From assembly GCA_013396755.1 (NCBI GenBank), contig VWZF01003324.1, positions 1-64,000 of the forward strand: 64,000 nucleotides of DNA. Reading direction: 5' to 3'. Origin of the DNA: Sclerurus mexicanus. Lineage: Eukaryota; Chordata; Aves; Passeriformes; Furnariidae. Positions within the stretch are counted from its first letter, which is position 1. Each line of letters starts with the position of its first letter. A program made the translations under genes and the position numbers. This document shows, piece by piece, positions 31,836-42,965 of the stretch. Under the pieces are notes generated by a model. It was not told the DNA's origin. It saw only the letters and a list, made by a program, of their open reading frames with translations, and searched no databases.

Positions 31836-34835
31836 CTTTGATAGAGTCTTATATTTTTCATGTCTCTAGCTAATGAGATGGGAAATATCTCACTAGCTTA
31901 TATAGTAACTCTTTTCACTTCCATTTGCAAACACACATTGAAGCAGACGGACTGTTCAAGCATGTTGACTCACACAGGCAAGCACCTGGCTTGTTCAGGA
32001 GAAGAGATTTGTTTTCTTCTTGCAGTGTTTGTTTTCTTCTGCAGGCATAGCTTTCTGCAGAATGTATCCTCTTTTTCATCCATGCAGTAGGCAATCAGCT
32101 GCTGATTGTTTTCTTCACACCTTTATCACAAGGAATGGTTGTATGTGTTTTCCATTTTCTAAGTCTCAGAACAAGGACTGGTCTATACCAGTGTCTCACT
32201 TTCACATATAAGGGACATTCTTCCATATTTCTACTGTAGCTTACACTTGTAACTTGAAATAAGATTGTGGTTCTGTTACTGCCTACACCAAATTAGGTGT
32301 TATGTGTTTGAGAGTTTGTGAAGCGTATATGTTTCCGAAGTCTGTGGCCTTTAATGGGACCACAGCGTTTGAGAACTGAAGGGAACATACTGTTTTGAAA
32401 AGAAGACCATGAAAACAAGGAAACAGCAGTCTCTCATAATTTCTTTCTTGTTCCCAGTTCGTGCATTTATTACTGGAATTAATTTACAAGAAAACCTCAT
32501 TAAGTCTCTTTTCCTTACTGAGGAGAAAGCCTGTAGGGACAGGAATCGTGCTTTCCAATAGAAAACATTTACTTTCAATAATGAGTGTTAGCAACATCAG
32601 AACACACAGTAACATGAGTGATATTTTAAACGAAACAACAAAACCAGCTTGGGACAGAGGTTGAATAAAGGACATCCTTAGTCCAGGTGACATATTTTGA
32701 AAGTCGGAATTTTTCTGAATTTTAAAGCTGGGGGTTTGGGAGGAAAATCTAAAGTCCATGATCTGTTTATCTTTTTGTATCATTTGTTCTTTCCTTGGAT
32801 TTTATCAAGTAACTGAATTGCATAAAGTCTTAAGTATCACTGTGATAATTCTTGTAGGTGTAATAGGGAACATCGTTCTTCCAGGAGAATTTAAAAGCCG
32901 TTGTGGCCAACAGGAGATGTTGTATGTTGTGGGAGAAGTAGCTGTAAATTTGACATGAAAAATATTTGAGAAAAGACCTTAAGCATCAGTTTGAATTTGC
33001 CAATTTCAGCATGGAAGCTACATATAGCTGTTGATGTCAGTGTAAAGTTGTTGTTTGTGTAGCTTTTAAATAAAGATCATAGAAAACCAGAGCTGAACAA
33101 AGATCTCAGGTGAGTTTCTTCTATAAAGAAATCTAAGAAATATTCTACATCTTTTTGGCTAAAACATTTTTTGTTAGGTATATATGTACAAGGGAACTTT
33201 AGAAGAAAAATTACACTGCTTGAACAGAGTCACATAGAGGTGTATGCTATTTATTTGATTTTTACAATATACCAAGTAGTAAAAATAAATTATAACATGT
33301 AAATTTTATAATGGTATATTTTATCAAGTCTTGGTTTATTGTGAAATATTAGTGTTCCTAGTTTCCTCTGAAAATTTTTCTTTTCTATTAGGTAAAAACT
33401 GTAATGTGTCTCTTACAACTTGCAATGTGAAATCTTATCCAAATCTTAGTTATATTATGTTAGGAGAAACAGCACAGCTTTATTATTTAATACTATTTTG
33501 TGCAATTTACTTTAAAAAAATTACTGCCATAATTAAGAAAGCAAGACAAAAGCGGCAGTATTATTGCAGATGTACTGGCAAACAGAATCCATACAAGAAT
33601 TTAATTTTAGAGAGAAAATAGGTTGCATGTGCAGAAAGCTTTGAGACTAAAGACCTACTCTCATTTGGATGTCATGGCTGCTTGTCTGTCCTTCACCATT
33701 CCCTGTATCACACATCTGTCTTGTTTTTGTCATTAAATTAATGTGGCTGTTCCATGTGGAATGTATTCTAGAAGGCAAGTGGGGCATTTATTGTGCCCTG
33801 ACAAACATTATACACACAGATATTGAATGTAGGGTCGGCCAGGTAGAGTGTCTCATCCCTGTGCGGGTCTCCAGTACCTGGCATGTGTTACCTTCCTGTC
33901 ATTTAGGGAATGCCCTATTTTTAAGGCACCTTGACAGTGCAGTGCAGTGTGCTCTAAGACATGGATATTAGGGAGCAGTCGCTGAATTCCCATGTCTCAG
34001 GGACTATAATTGCTGTACTAGCAAGAGAGTTTGCCATGGCCTTTGGAACTCTAGAGGGAGTGGACCCAAGGGTTGCACAAAGATCAGGTTCTAATTTCAG
34101 TTTCATTACTCCAGTGCAGTTGTCCTTGTTTTAATCTGATGCAAATTGGATCACATTCCAGCTGATAGTATTTAGAAACCATGACCATATAACTTCATGA
34201 CAAGAATGAGAATTATTGGAAAAATCATGGTTATGTCACTGAAACCTAAAAATTTCACTTCTTTATTCACTATTATCCTTTTGATAATAGAAATAAGAAA
34301 ATTGCAGTTTTTCTACACTTGTCTCTTGTACTTTTTTAAAAAACATCTAGCTGTCAGTGTAACTCAGTATGAGAGAAGACAAAGATAGGGACAGAGTATA
34401 ATAGAGTCTGAATTTTCATTTAAGTAAAAAAAAAAAGGTGAGATTAATAGCTTCAGTCACTAAACACCATTTGTGAGTCTGAATACCAATATTGCTTGAT
34501 AGAAAAGCAAAGACACAAGAGCCAGCATGGTCCTTTGTTCCTTATTATTTTTGTAGTGTATCATACACAGTCTTGTAATTTTACAAACTTCTCCATGATG
34601 GAAGAATCAAATCTCACGTCTTTGCTTGCACAGTTGTTAGGTGAAGGATAGGTAAAAAAATATTCCTTACACTTGACCTCTTTCCCTCCTCAATATTAGA
34701 TGGGAGAGCACAGCCCTTCTGTTGCATTACTCACAGTCTTTAGGCACCTACACTGGTGACCAAGCTGCAGGTATGCAAGCTTATATAGGGATCTGGAATC
34801 AGGGTAATGAAAGGGAAGAAGTACCTTTAAGGTCC
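31836..34835. other. AT-rich unique sequence, no gene seen
   Basis: Open frames up to 100 codons (33331-33621, 33669-33971, 32484-32783 minus) have no recognised domain and are probably chance. Confidence 0.5.
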
Positions 34836-35340
34836 AAGAGTTTTGAGGTTTGTCCACTTAGTCTCCCCTGGGGCAATGGGGGAGAGAATCAGAAGAGTAA
34901 AAGCAAGAAAATTCATGGACTGAGACAAAGACAGTTTAATAGGAAAAGCCAAAGCCACACACGCAAAGAAAGCAGAACAAAGGATCCATCCACCACTTCC
35001 TGTGGACAGGCAGGTGTCCAGCCATCCCCAGGAAAGCAGGGCTCCACCATGTGTAACAGATGCCTGTAAAGAGAAATGCCATCACTCCAAATGTCCCCAT
35101 CTTCCTTCTTCCCCCAGCTTTATATGCTGAACATGAGACCATGTGGGATGGAATATCTTTTGGTCAGTTGGGGTCATCTGTCCTGATTGTCTCCCCTCCC
35201 AACTTCTTGTGCCCCCAAGCCTGCTCACTAGTGGGGTGGAATGAAAAACCAAAAAGGCCTTCGCTCTATGCAAGCACTGCTCAGCAATGATGAAAACATC
35301 CCTGTATTATCAACACTGTTTCCAGCACAAATACAAAACA
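34836..35340 (-). mobile_element. ERVL-type LTR, minus strand
   Basis: On the minus strand it begins TGTTTTGTATTTGTGCTGG at 35340. It shares the layout and motifs of the LTR at 15723-16288: gcacaagaag, tgggagggg, gatattccatccca, and a TATA box (catataaagctg, complement of 35115-35126), then an ATTAAA signal (complement of 34935-34940). The 3' end is approximate. Confidence 0.72.
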
Positions 35341-35395
35341 CAGCCCCAGACTAGGACTATGAAGAAAATTAACTCTATCCCAGCTAAAATCAGTA
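35341..35395 (-). mobile_element. ERVL internal 3' end beside the LTR
   Basis: The minus strand reads ttttagctgggatagagtta and attttcttcatag just before the LTR. This corresponds to 15670-15722 of the other ERVL, so this is a 3' LTR with a scrap of interior rather than a clean solo LTR. Confidence 0.6.
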
Positions 35396-36002
35396 GAAAA
35401 TTATAGCTTGGGGAAAATTATGGAGTATTTAAGAGGAAATTAAAATGGCATTTGAAATCCTTTTGTATTCATTAAGCTGAAAAAATAGGCAGTGACAGAA
35501 TGCAGAATCAGTTTTGTATCTCTTGGATGGCCAACTCTGTAGCTTTGGTGTTTCTGGCTGGTATTTAAGGACGCCATGGCAGAGGGACAGAGAAAATACA
35601 CACTACTTATCCAATAAAAAATATATGCTGCTGAGAAAAGGCAAAAGGATGCTGGCATGACAAATTATCAACATTAGGGAAAAGCTTCTAAAAGCAAAAA
35701 GGTATCTTTCAGAAAGCACAAACAGCATTGGACGTATTTGCTAGTTAAATGTAAAACATAATAAAACAGGAGAGAAAGCTAGAGGAACATATAGCAAAAG
35801 GCAGGAATCAAAAGCCAAATCTATTGTTGAAACCTTTATTAAAGGTGTCAGGAGGAGGTAGCCTTCTAGGCAGTGTGCTGGGTCAATAGATACCACCATG
35901 AGAAAAGAGTATGCAGAAAAGGTAAACATATTTAAATAACAAACCAAACCAAACCAAAAAAACACCCCCAAACCCAAACAACAAACAAATTAGTTTTTCA
36001 CT
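35396..36002. other. No recognised feature
   Basis: AT-rich spacer with a C/A-rich stretch at about 35940-35990 abutting the CR1. Confidence 0.5.
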
Positions 36003-37545
36003 CAGAATTGCAGAATAGTCCAGGAAGGAACCACAGTGGGTCATCTGATCCAACCTCCCTTCTCAAGCACATAGCACAGGATTGCATCCAGACAGCTCTT
36101 GAATATCCCTAGTGAGGGAGACTCCACAACCTCTCCGGGCAACCTGTTCCAGTGTGTGAACAGGTTGAAAGGAAGTTCTTCCTCATTTTCAGGTGGAACT
36201 TCCTGTGCATCAGTTTCTGCCCATTGCATCTTGTCCTGTTGGTTGGCACTACCAAGAAAATCCCAACTTCATCTTCTTGTCATCCTCCCTTCAGATACTT
36301 ACAGACATAAATAAGGTTCCCTCTCAGTCGTCTCTTCTTGAGGCTGAACAGGCCCAGCTCCCTCAGTCTTTCCTTGTAGGATAGATGCTCCAGTCCCATA
36401 ATTATCTTTGTGTCCCTCCATTGGCTACTCCAAGAGCTCAATGTCTCTCTTGTGCTGAGGAGTCCAGAACTGGACATTCCAGACATAGCCTCACTAGGGC
36501 AGAGCAGAGGGGCAGGATCACCTCCCTTGATGTGCTGGCAGTGCTCCTCCTAATGCACCCCGGGACAGCATCAGCCTTCTTGGCCACAAGGCCTCACTGC
36601 TGGGTCATGGACAGCTTGTTGTCCACCAGGACCCCCAGGTCCTTCTCTGCAGAGCTGCTTTCCAACAGGTTGGCCCCCAGCCTGTACCGGTTATTCCTTC
36701 CCAGGTGCAGGACCCTGTGCTTGCCCTTGTTGAATTTTAGAAGATTCCTCTCTGTCCTTCTTTCTAACATGTCGAGGTCCTTCTGAAGGGCTGCACAACA
36801 CTCTGGGGTATCAGCCACTCCTCCCAGGTCTGTGTCATCAGTGAACCCACTGAGGAGGCTTCTGCCTCTTCATCCAAGTCATTGATGAAAAAGTTAAATA
36901 ATACTGAGCCCAGTATAGAACTGTGGGGGACACCACTAGTGCCAGGCCCCCAACTAGACTCTCTACCACTGATTATGACCCTCTGGGATCTGGTACTCAG
37001 CCAGTTCTCAACCCACCTCACTGTCCACTCATCTAATCCACGGTTCCCGAGTTTGCCTATGTAGATGTTGTGAGTGTCAAAAGCCTTACTGAAGTCGAGG
37101 TAGACAATATCCACTGCTCTCCCTTTATCCATTCAGGTAATTGTGTCATCATCAAGGCAATCAGGTTGGTCAAACATGACTTAACTTTAGTGAATCCTTG
37201 CTGACTACTCCTGTTCACCTTCTTGTCTTCCATGTAGATAGAAATGGTGTCCAGAATGAGGTGCTCCATCACTGTTCCAGGGATTCAGGTGAGGCTGACT
37301 GGCTGGTAGTTCCCTGGGTCCTCTTCTCACCCTTTTTGAAGGGGTGATATTTGCTTTCTTCCAGTCCTCAGTTACCTCTCCTGATCTCCATGACGTTTCA
37401 AAGATGATAGTGAACAGCCTGGCCATGGTGTCCGCCAGTTCTCTCAGCCCTCATGAATGCATCGTGACAAGGCACATGGGCTTGTGGATGTCAAGTTGGT
37501 TTAGGTATTCTCTGATGCATCTCTAACCACTCTTGAAGATGACAA
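36003..37545 (-). mobile_element. CR1 LINE, RT-containing 1.5-kb copy
   Basis: Minus-strand frames, in element order, read SWRSGEVTEDWKKANITP (37205-37426), FTKVKSCLTNLIALM (37057-37272), VYLDFSKAFDT with the first catalytic Asp and VLFNFFINDLD (36764-37132), and KFNKGKHRVLHLGRNN (36594-36818). This is the CR1 reverse transcriptase. Frameshifts join the pieces and the FADD box is altered to a Thr-Asp-Asp form. The 3' end is near 36003 and the copy is 5'-truncated in RT. Confidence 0.93.
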
Positions 37546-39055
37546 GTAACTTGGAGATATCAGGCAAAGTAACTGCTAGGATCTTTTAGTATACAAGAGT
37601 GTCCTCAAATTAAGTTACTAGAAGCCAGGTTCAAGACATACAGTGATGATGAGGCTCCTCATGCACTATACTGGTGTCCTGAGGAGCCCCTTTTTTCACA
37701 GAGGTTTTTTGAGTGCCAGAAGACTTAAGGCAGACAAGACATGATTGCAGGAGATAAATTCTCTGGTAATTCTTAAATATATCTGGCTCAATCTGATCTG
37801 CAAGTTGTTGAAATCTGAGTGAATGCTTTTCAAAAGCATCATTATTTGCTTGCACTACTTTTATGCACTTTTAGGCATCTGCTTGGATTCCTATACAAGA
37901 CTGAGAATTGGACTTGACAGCCTGACCCAATATAGCTATGTTCAGTCTTTTTTTCGTATAGTTTGTAACTGGATGCTTCCAGTTTTAATTGTTCCAGAAA
38001 TCACTTTTCTGCCTTGCCCAAACCCATTACTTGACTTGAAATTCCTCTTTCAGATTGTTTTATGATTTGATGTGGCAAGAAAGGAACACACAGAAGTCTG
38101 GCATTGCACCCTGGGCCTTCCTCTCTATAGGAGCCTTAGTTAAGTGACCACGGAGCAGAAATTGTAGCTCCAAGTTTATTGTTTTCTAAGCACTAAGGTC
38201 TATTTGTCAGCCTTGCCTCATGCATCTGTATAATATATCATCTAATTAGGTAATAACTCTGCTAACATGCTGATTATGCATGGCCATTAGTGTCGCTCAT
38301 CCAGTGTGTGGTAAATGTTGCATTGAGATCTTTTCTGATCTCTGTCCTTGCTGAGCAGTAGCATTTCCACAGCTGAAACAAGTGAGATCAAAGGTGTCCT
38401 GTTGTGAATAACCAAGGCCCTGCAGCCTGATTCACTTATTCTGTCAAAACCCCTATCAATTAGCTTTAAGCAGCAGTCTATATAGACACTTACCCTCTCC
38501 AGATAATCTATATGCTTTCCAAGCTATCTTTTGGTTATCACCTAATTGTATCATGTCTGAGATAGTAAAATTTTCTGGGTTTTTGCACTCATCCATAAGT
38601 AAGTGATATGCTGCTTTGAATGCTGGCTTTCACCTTTTCAATGCAACTCAGCCTGATCTTTATAGCACTGCTTTCATCTGAACAGCAGTAAATGGACAGA
38701 TATCACTGAACAAGCCTAAAGTGCTTAATATGAATTATCAATTAGATAAAAATGTGCCTCTGAGCAGGAAAAATGGCATAGGTTCTCCCACTTTAGAGAT
38801 AATATTAGAAGGAGGAAGGAAAAAGGCTTTGCCTTATAATTCTGTTCTGTGTCATATCAGATTTATTTTGGAGCTGTGATATTTCACCATTCGTTATTTT
38901 TGTCTGTATTTCTGGTACTTTCAGCCATGCATTTATAAGCTAGAGCAAATAAGTGCTATGAATTCAATACTCAGATATTTATTCAATTTTCATTGCATGC
39001 TATTGACTTTAAAATTAGTCAGGGAAATCTTCTGTCCAGAAAGAAAATTATGCTT
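37546..39055. other. AT-rich unique sequence, no gene seen
   Basis: No recognised repeat. The longest frame (37823-38065) has no identifiable domain. Confidence 0.5.
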
Positions 39056-39430
39056 TTACATTTGAATTGTCATGACACTGCACAGGTTGGCAGCTCCACA
39101 GGGGTGCAGAGGCTGCTCAGGATAAGAGGGCGGGAGGTCGGTGGACAGGCCCCATCCTAGCAGCCAGCCAGGAATCTGGACAGCCCCAGTTTCAGACAGC
39201 AGGCACTTCCCTGTGTATGGGCAAAAGCAAAGGCTGGGCCAGGACATTGTCCTGTGTGTAGGCATCATGTTCAGTGAGTTCCACAGTTAGGCAGGAGCAG
39301 GGATCTTTGGCTCCGGTCTGGGTCAATGGGATCCTGAGCTGCAGGCAGGGCTACCTGAGGTCCTGGGGGAATGTTGGGTTGGGCTATGAGGCCTGCTGGT
39401 GCCCTGAGGATCCTGTCATCCATCAGAAAT
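39056..39430. other. GC-rich island of unknown origin
   Basis: About 370 bp are markedly richer in G+C than the surroundings, with open frames on both strands (minus 39056-39268 and 39271-39561, plus 39274-39486). No domain, TATA or polyadenylation signal identifies it as an LTR. It could be a decayed retrocopy or an old ERV piece. Confidence 0.35.
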
Positions 39431-40449
39431 TGGTCAGAAAAACAAATTCCCAGAACACCGGGATAAAATTGTATTTTAAAATTTAGTGAAACTGGGAGAT
39501 TATTCATACTGATATGTTCATCTCTCTCATGGCTCAAATGTGTTGTAGATTTGGACAACATATTCTGTCACTATTATTTGCCAAAAGTTTCTTGAAATGC
39601 TTCTGAACTGTTCTGGTTGGGAATATTTTTTCCTGTCATTAACGCTAATGTATTATAGCACTTATGGTATTATAACTGCTAAGCAATTGCATAAATATAA
39701 TAGAAAATCATCCACATACTAAGAGCTCCTTGCTTTGTTTCTTTATCTTCTAGTTATATGTTTCAACCATCAGGTTATTCAAAGTGTGTCTCTCCATGTC
39801 CTGGTGAAGCTAATATGCTTTTAGTAAAATTCTTAAATATTTGTTGCCCAAAAATGTGGGAGAGAATTGAGCTGCTGATTAGAAAATTCATCAAAGACAT
39901 GGTCCATCTGTATCATGTGCCAACAAGTGTTTAATTTTTTTCACAACAGTATCATTGGAAAGATATCATATAATGAATCTGTCTTGGCAAAGCAAAAAGT
40001 GTAAATGTTGAATACAAACAGCATTTGACATCAAATCAAACTAGGGGGCAGTGCTCTACAGGGTACACTGTCATTTGGACTTGTCCATAGCAGCACTGCA
40101 CACACACCAAAAGAAGAGACTAGCTATGGTCAATGTGCAGCCAAATCAGTGAACAGGCTGTAATGGTGCAACATATAAAAAGTAGAATAAAATAGAAAAG
40201 GAGGTGATAAGACCAGTGATGATGATTCAGATTATTATCACTGATACAAGGTCTTTTCTCTGACCATTATTACAGTTGTGCATCAGGGATGCTGTATTAA
40301 TCATAATTTACTCTGCCTGGGTGCAGGCATCCATGTGGAAAGGAAGATCACAGTTTACAAGGGTATTCTCTAACATTTTGGGATTATTCTCTTTGAGATG
40401 GATTGGAGGCCACAGTGGTTATGTTAATGATCCTTGTAACATGTAGCAT
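39431..40449. other. AT-rich unique sequence, no gene seen
   Basis: Nothing recognised. Confidence 0.5.
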
Positions 40450-41440
40450 GGTTCATTGTCTTTGCCTCAGTCTACTGGAGAAGGTGGCTTCTCACAGTGT
40501 GGATGGCTGTGCTCTTCACTGGGTAAAAAACTGGCAGGGTGGCCAGGCCAGGGAGTAGTGGTGAATGGAGTTAAATCCAGCTGGCAGCCAGTCACTGGTG
40601 GGTTTTCCCAGGACTCAGTATTGAATTCAATCCTGTTTAATGTCTTTACTGATGATCTGAATGAGGGGATTGAGTGCACCCTCAGCCAGTTTCCAGGTGA
40701 CACCTAGCTGGGTGGGAGGGATGATCTGCTGAAAGCTAGGAAGGCTTTGCAGAGGGGTCTGGACAGACTGGATTGTTTGGCTGAGGACAATGGTATGAGG
40801 TTCCACAAGGCCAAATGCTGGTCCTGCTCTTGCATCACAACAACCCCATGCAGTGCTCCAGGCCAGGAGCAGAGTGGCTGGAAAACTGCCTGCAGAAAAT
40901 GATCTGGGGGTGCTGGTCAACAGTGGCTGAACATGAGCCCAGGTGTGCCCAGGTGGCCAAGAGGGCCAATGGCATCCTGGCCTGTATCAGCAATAGTGTG
41001 GCCAGCAGGACTACGGCAGTGACTGCCCCCCTGTACTGGGCATTGGTGAGACCACACCTTGAGCACTGTGTCTTGTTCTGGACCACTCACTAAAAGAAAG
41101 ATGTAGAGGTGCTGAAGTGAGTTTAGAGAAGGGCAACAGAGCTGGTGAAGAGTCTGGAACACAAGCCTGATGAGGAGCAGCTGAGGGAGCTGAGGGTGTT
41201 TAGCCTGGAGAAAAGGGGGCTCGAGGGAGACCTTATTGTTCTATAGAATTACCAGAAAGGAGATAATAGTGAGATCAGAGTTGGCCTCTTTTCTCAGGTA
41301 ACAAGTGACAGGAAGAGGGAATGGCCTCAAGTTGCATAAGGGAAAGTTTAGATTGGATATTAGGGAAGATTTCTTCAAGGAAGGGGTTGTCAAGCACTGG
41401 AACATGCTGCCCAGGGAAGTGGTGGAGTCACTCCAGAGGT
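40450..41440 (+). mobile_element. CR1 LINE fragment (RT to 3' region, 3' tail lost)
   Basis: Pieces include GVVVNGVKSSWQPVTGG and FNVFTDDLNEGIECTLSQF (RT), then ECTLSQFPGDT followed by a stop where the FADD box is expected. Further on are ALVRPHLEHCVLFW and VKHWNMLPREVVESLQR. The copy stops within the stretch ...ggtatataaaaatatataaa and lacks the usual last ~100 bp and octamers. The inverted repeat arm B begins just after, which suggests the duplication or a deletion removed its tail. Confidence 0.9.
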
Positions 41441-41499
41441 ATATAAAAATATATAAAAAATATGTAAGTGTGCTACCTAATGCCATAGTTCAGTGGGCT

Positions 41500-42965
41500 T
41501 GGGAGTACTGTCCTCTTTTTTGTTCTACTGGGGTTCACCTGTCACTTGGGAAACTTTGCACAGAACACACATTATTGCAGTGTTTGGACTTCCCTTAAAT
41601 TAGATCACTGAGATAGTTTGGAATGCTAAGCATAGTGCTATCAGATTTAAAGTCACTTCGCGAGTTTCCCATATTCACAACATGAACCTCAGCTTGGTTT
41701 AGAAGGGAAAAGTGGGGTCAGGCAACTAGGAGAAGTCCTTGGGAACAGGGAGGCATTGGCAGCAAGACATTTGGAAAACGTCAGTGAATGCTACTTCATA
41801 GAATCATGGAATTGGCTTGAGTTGGAAGGGACCTCCAAGATCATCTAGTTCCAACCTCTGCCCCATGAGAAGGGATGCCACCCACTACTTTGGGATTGTT
41901 CTTCTAGAAGGACAAATGTGTGAGAGACAATCCACAGAAGAGAATAAAATGCTGAGCAACCAGTACTTTTCAGAGTGCTGGAGTCTTGAGCAGGATCTGT
42001 AAAGCAGCATTTTAGGTAACTGCCAAGTTGTTGTTTTTTTCCCTCAGCAAAGTCTTGTGTGCATTAGTAACCCTGAGGAAAGACACTTTGGACCAGTTTA
42101 CTGGCTGATCATCATACATCAGGTCTGATCAGTTAAAGGATTTGAGGTAGCCTTGAACTTCAAGAGCGCTAAGTCATTCAAAGTCTGCCTGGTTATAAAT
42201 AGCTTTTGGGGAGCCCCTTTGAAATCAATTTACCACATTGCAGATTATCTGCCTAATCTGATTCCCCTGTGACTGGTAGCTGGCATACTGTTGGCGCTGT
42301 GGGCACCAAGTCTCTCCTTCTTGGTTACCACATTAGTTCACTGATTCCTGTTCCCATATTGTTTTACTCATTCCCTCATCTTTCTGCCAGTCCTGACCCC
42401 ACTTAGCAGTTTTGGGTTTTTTCCTACAAAGGTATTTTACAGAAAAACAGTATTTTACTGTTCCTATTTCTAACAAGAGTTCCTTTGGTCAGTAAACTGA
42501 GAAACTCAGTCTCTGGGTTCAGTTTCTGGCAGCTCACCAAGATTTATTTTGTAATTTTTCTGGGAAAAATAGTCTTCTGAATGACTGGGCAGAATTTTAA
42601 ACAATCTTCTGAATTCAGGAGCTGATACTGAAAGACTCGTATTACAACCCATCGCTATACTCTGTGTTCAGGAATTTGATTTCTTCATTTACTGTGATCT
42701 GACTGTATTCAAATGTAATTGTTAAGATTCCACATAATTTTATCGACAATTTTATTTTTCTGTCCTTTTTTTGACTCTTTTTTAAAAATTATTATTGTTT
42801 ATTTATTTATTTTTCCCCAGACTTGTAATTCTGTATCAGTGGCTTCTTGAGAGAGAGGTAGGGGAGACTCTCACTAGCTGAATTTTTGAACAGTATTCAT
42901 TTAATGTCAGATCAATTTTCACTTATCTTTAAACTGATCTTTTTATCATTAACTGAATGTTATTT
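41500..42965 (-). repeat. Inverted repeat arm B (partner 22650-24000)
   Basis: Aligns in inverse orientation with arm A over ~1.4 kb. The left flank (41500-41556) and right flank (42315-42965) are similar but diverged; the centre is identical. B contains an extra segment around 42370-42440 that is absent or very different in A, so the flanks have accumulated indels. About 17.6 kb separates the identical cores. Confidence 0.85.
41557..42314 (-). repeat. 758-bp core identical to 23182-23939 (inverted)
   Basis: See arm A. The same length and no mismatches were found in piecewise comparison of the complete core. It includes the inverse CR1 tail at 41796-41860. Confidence 0.9.
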
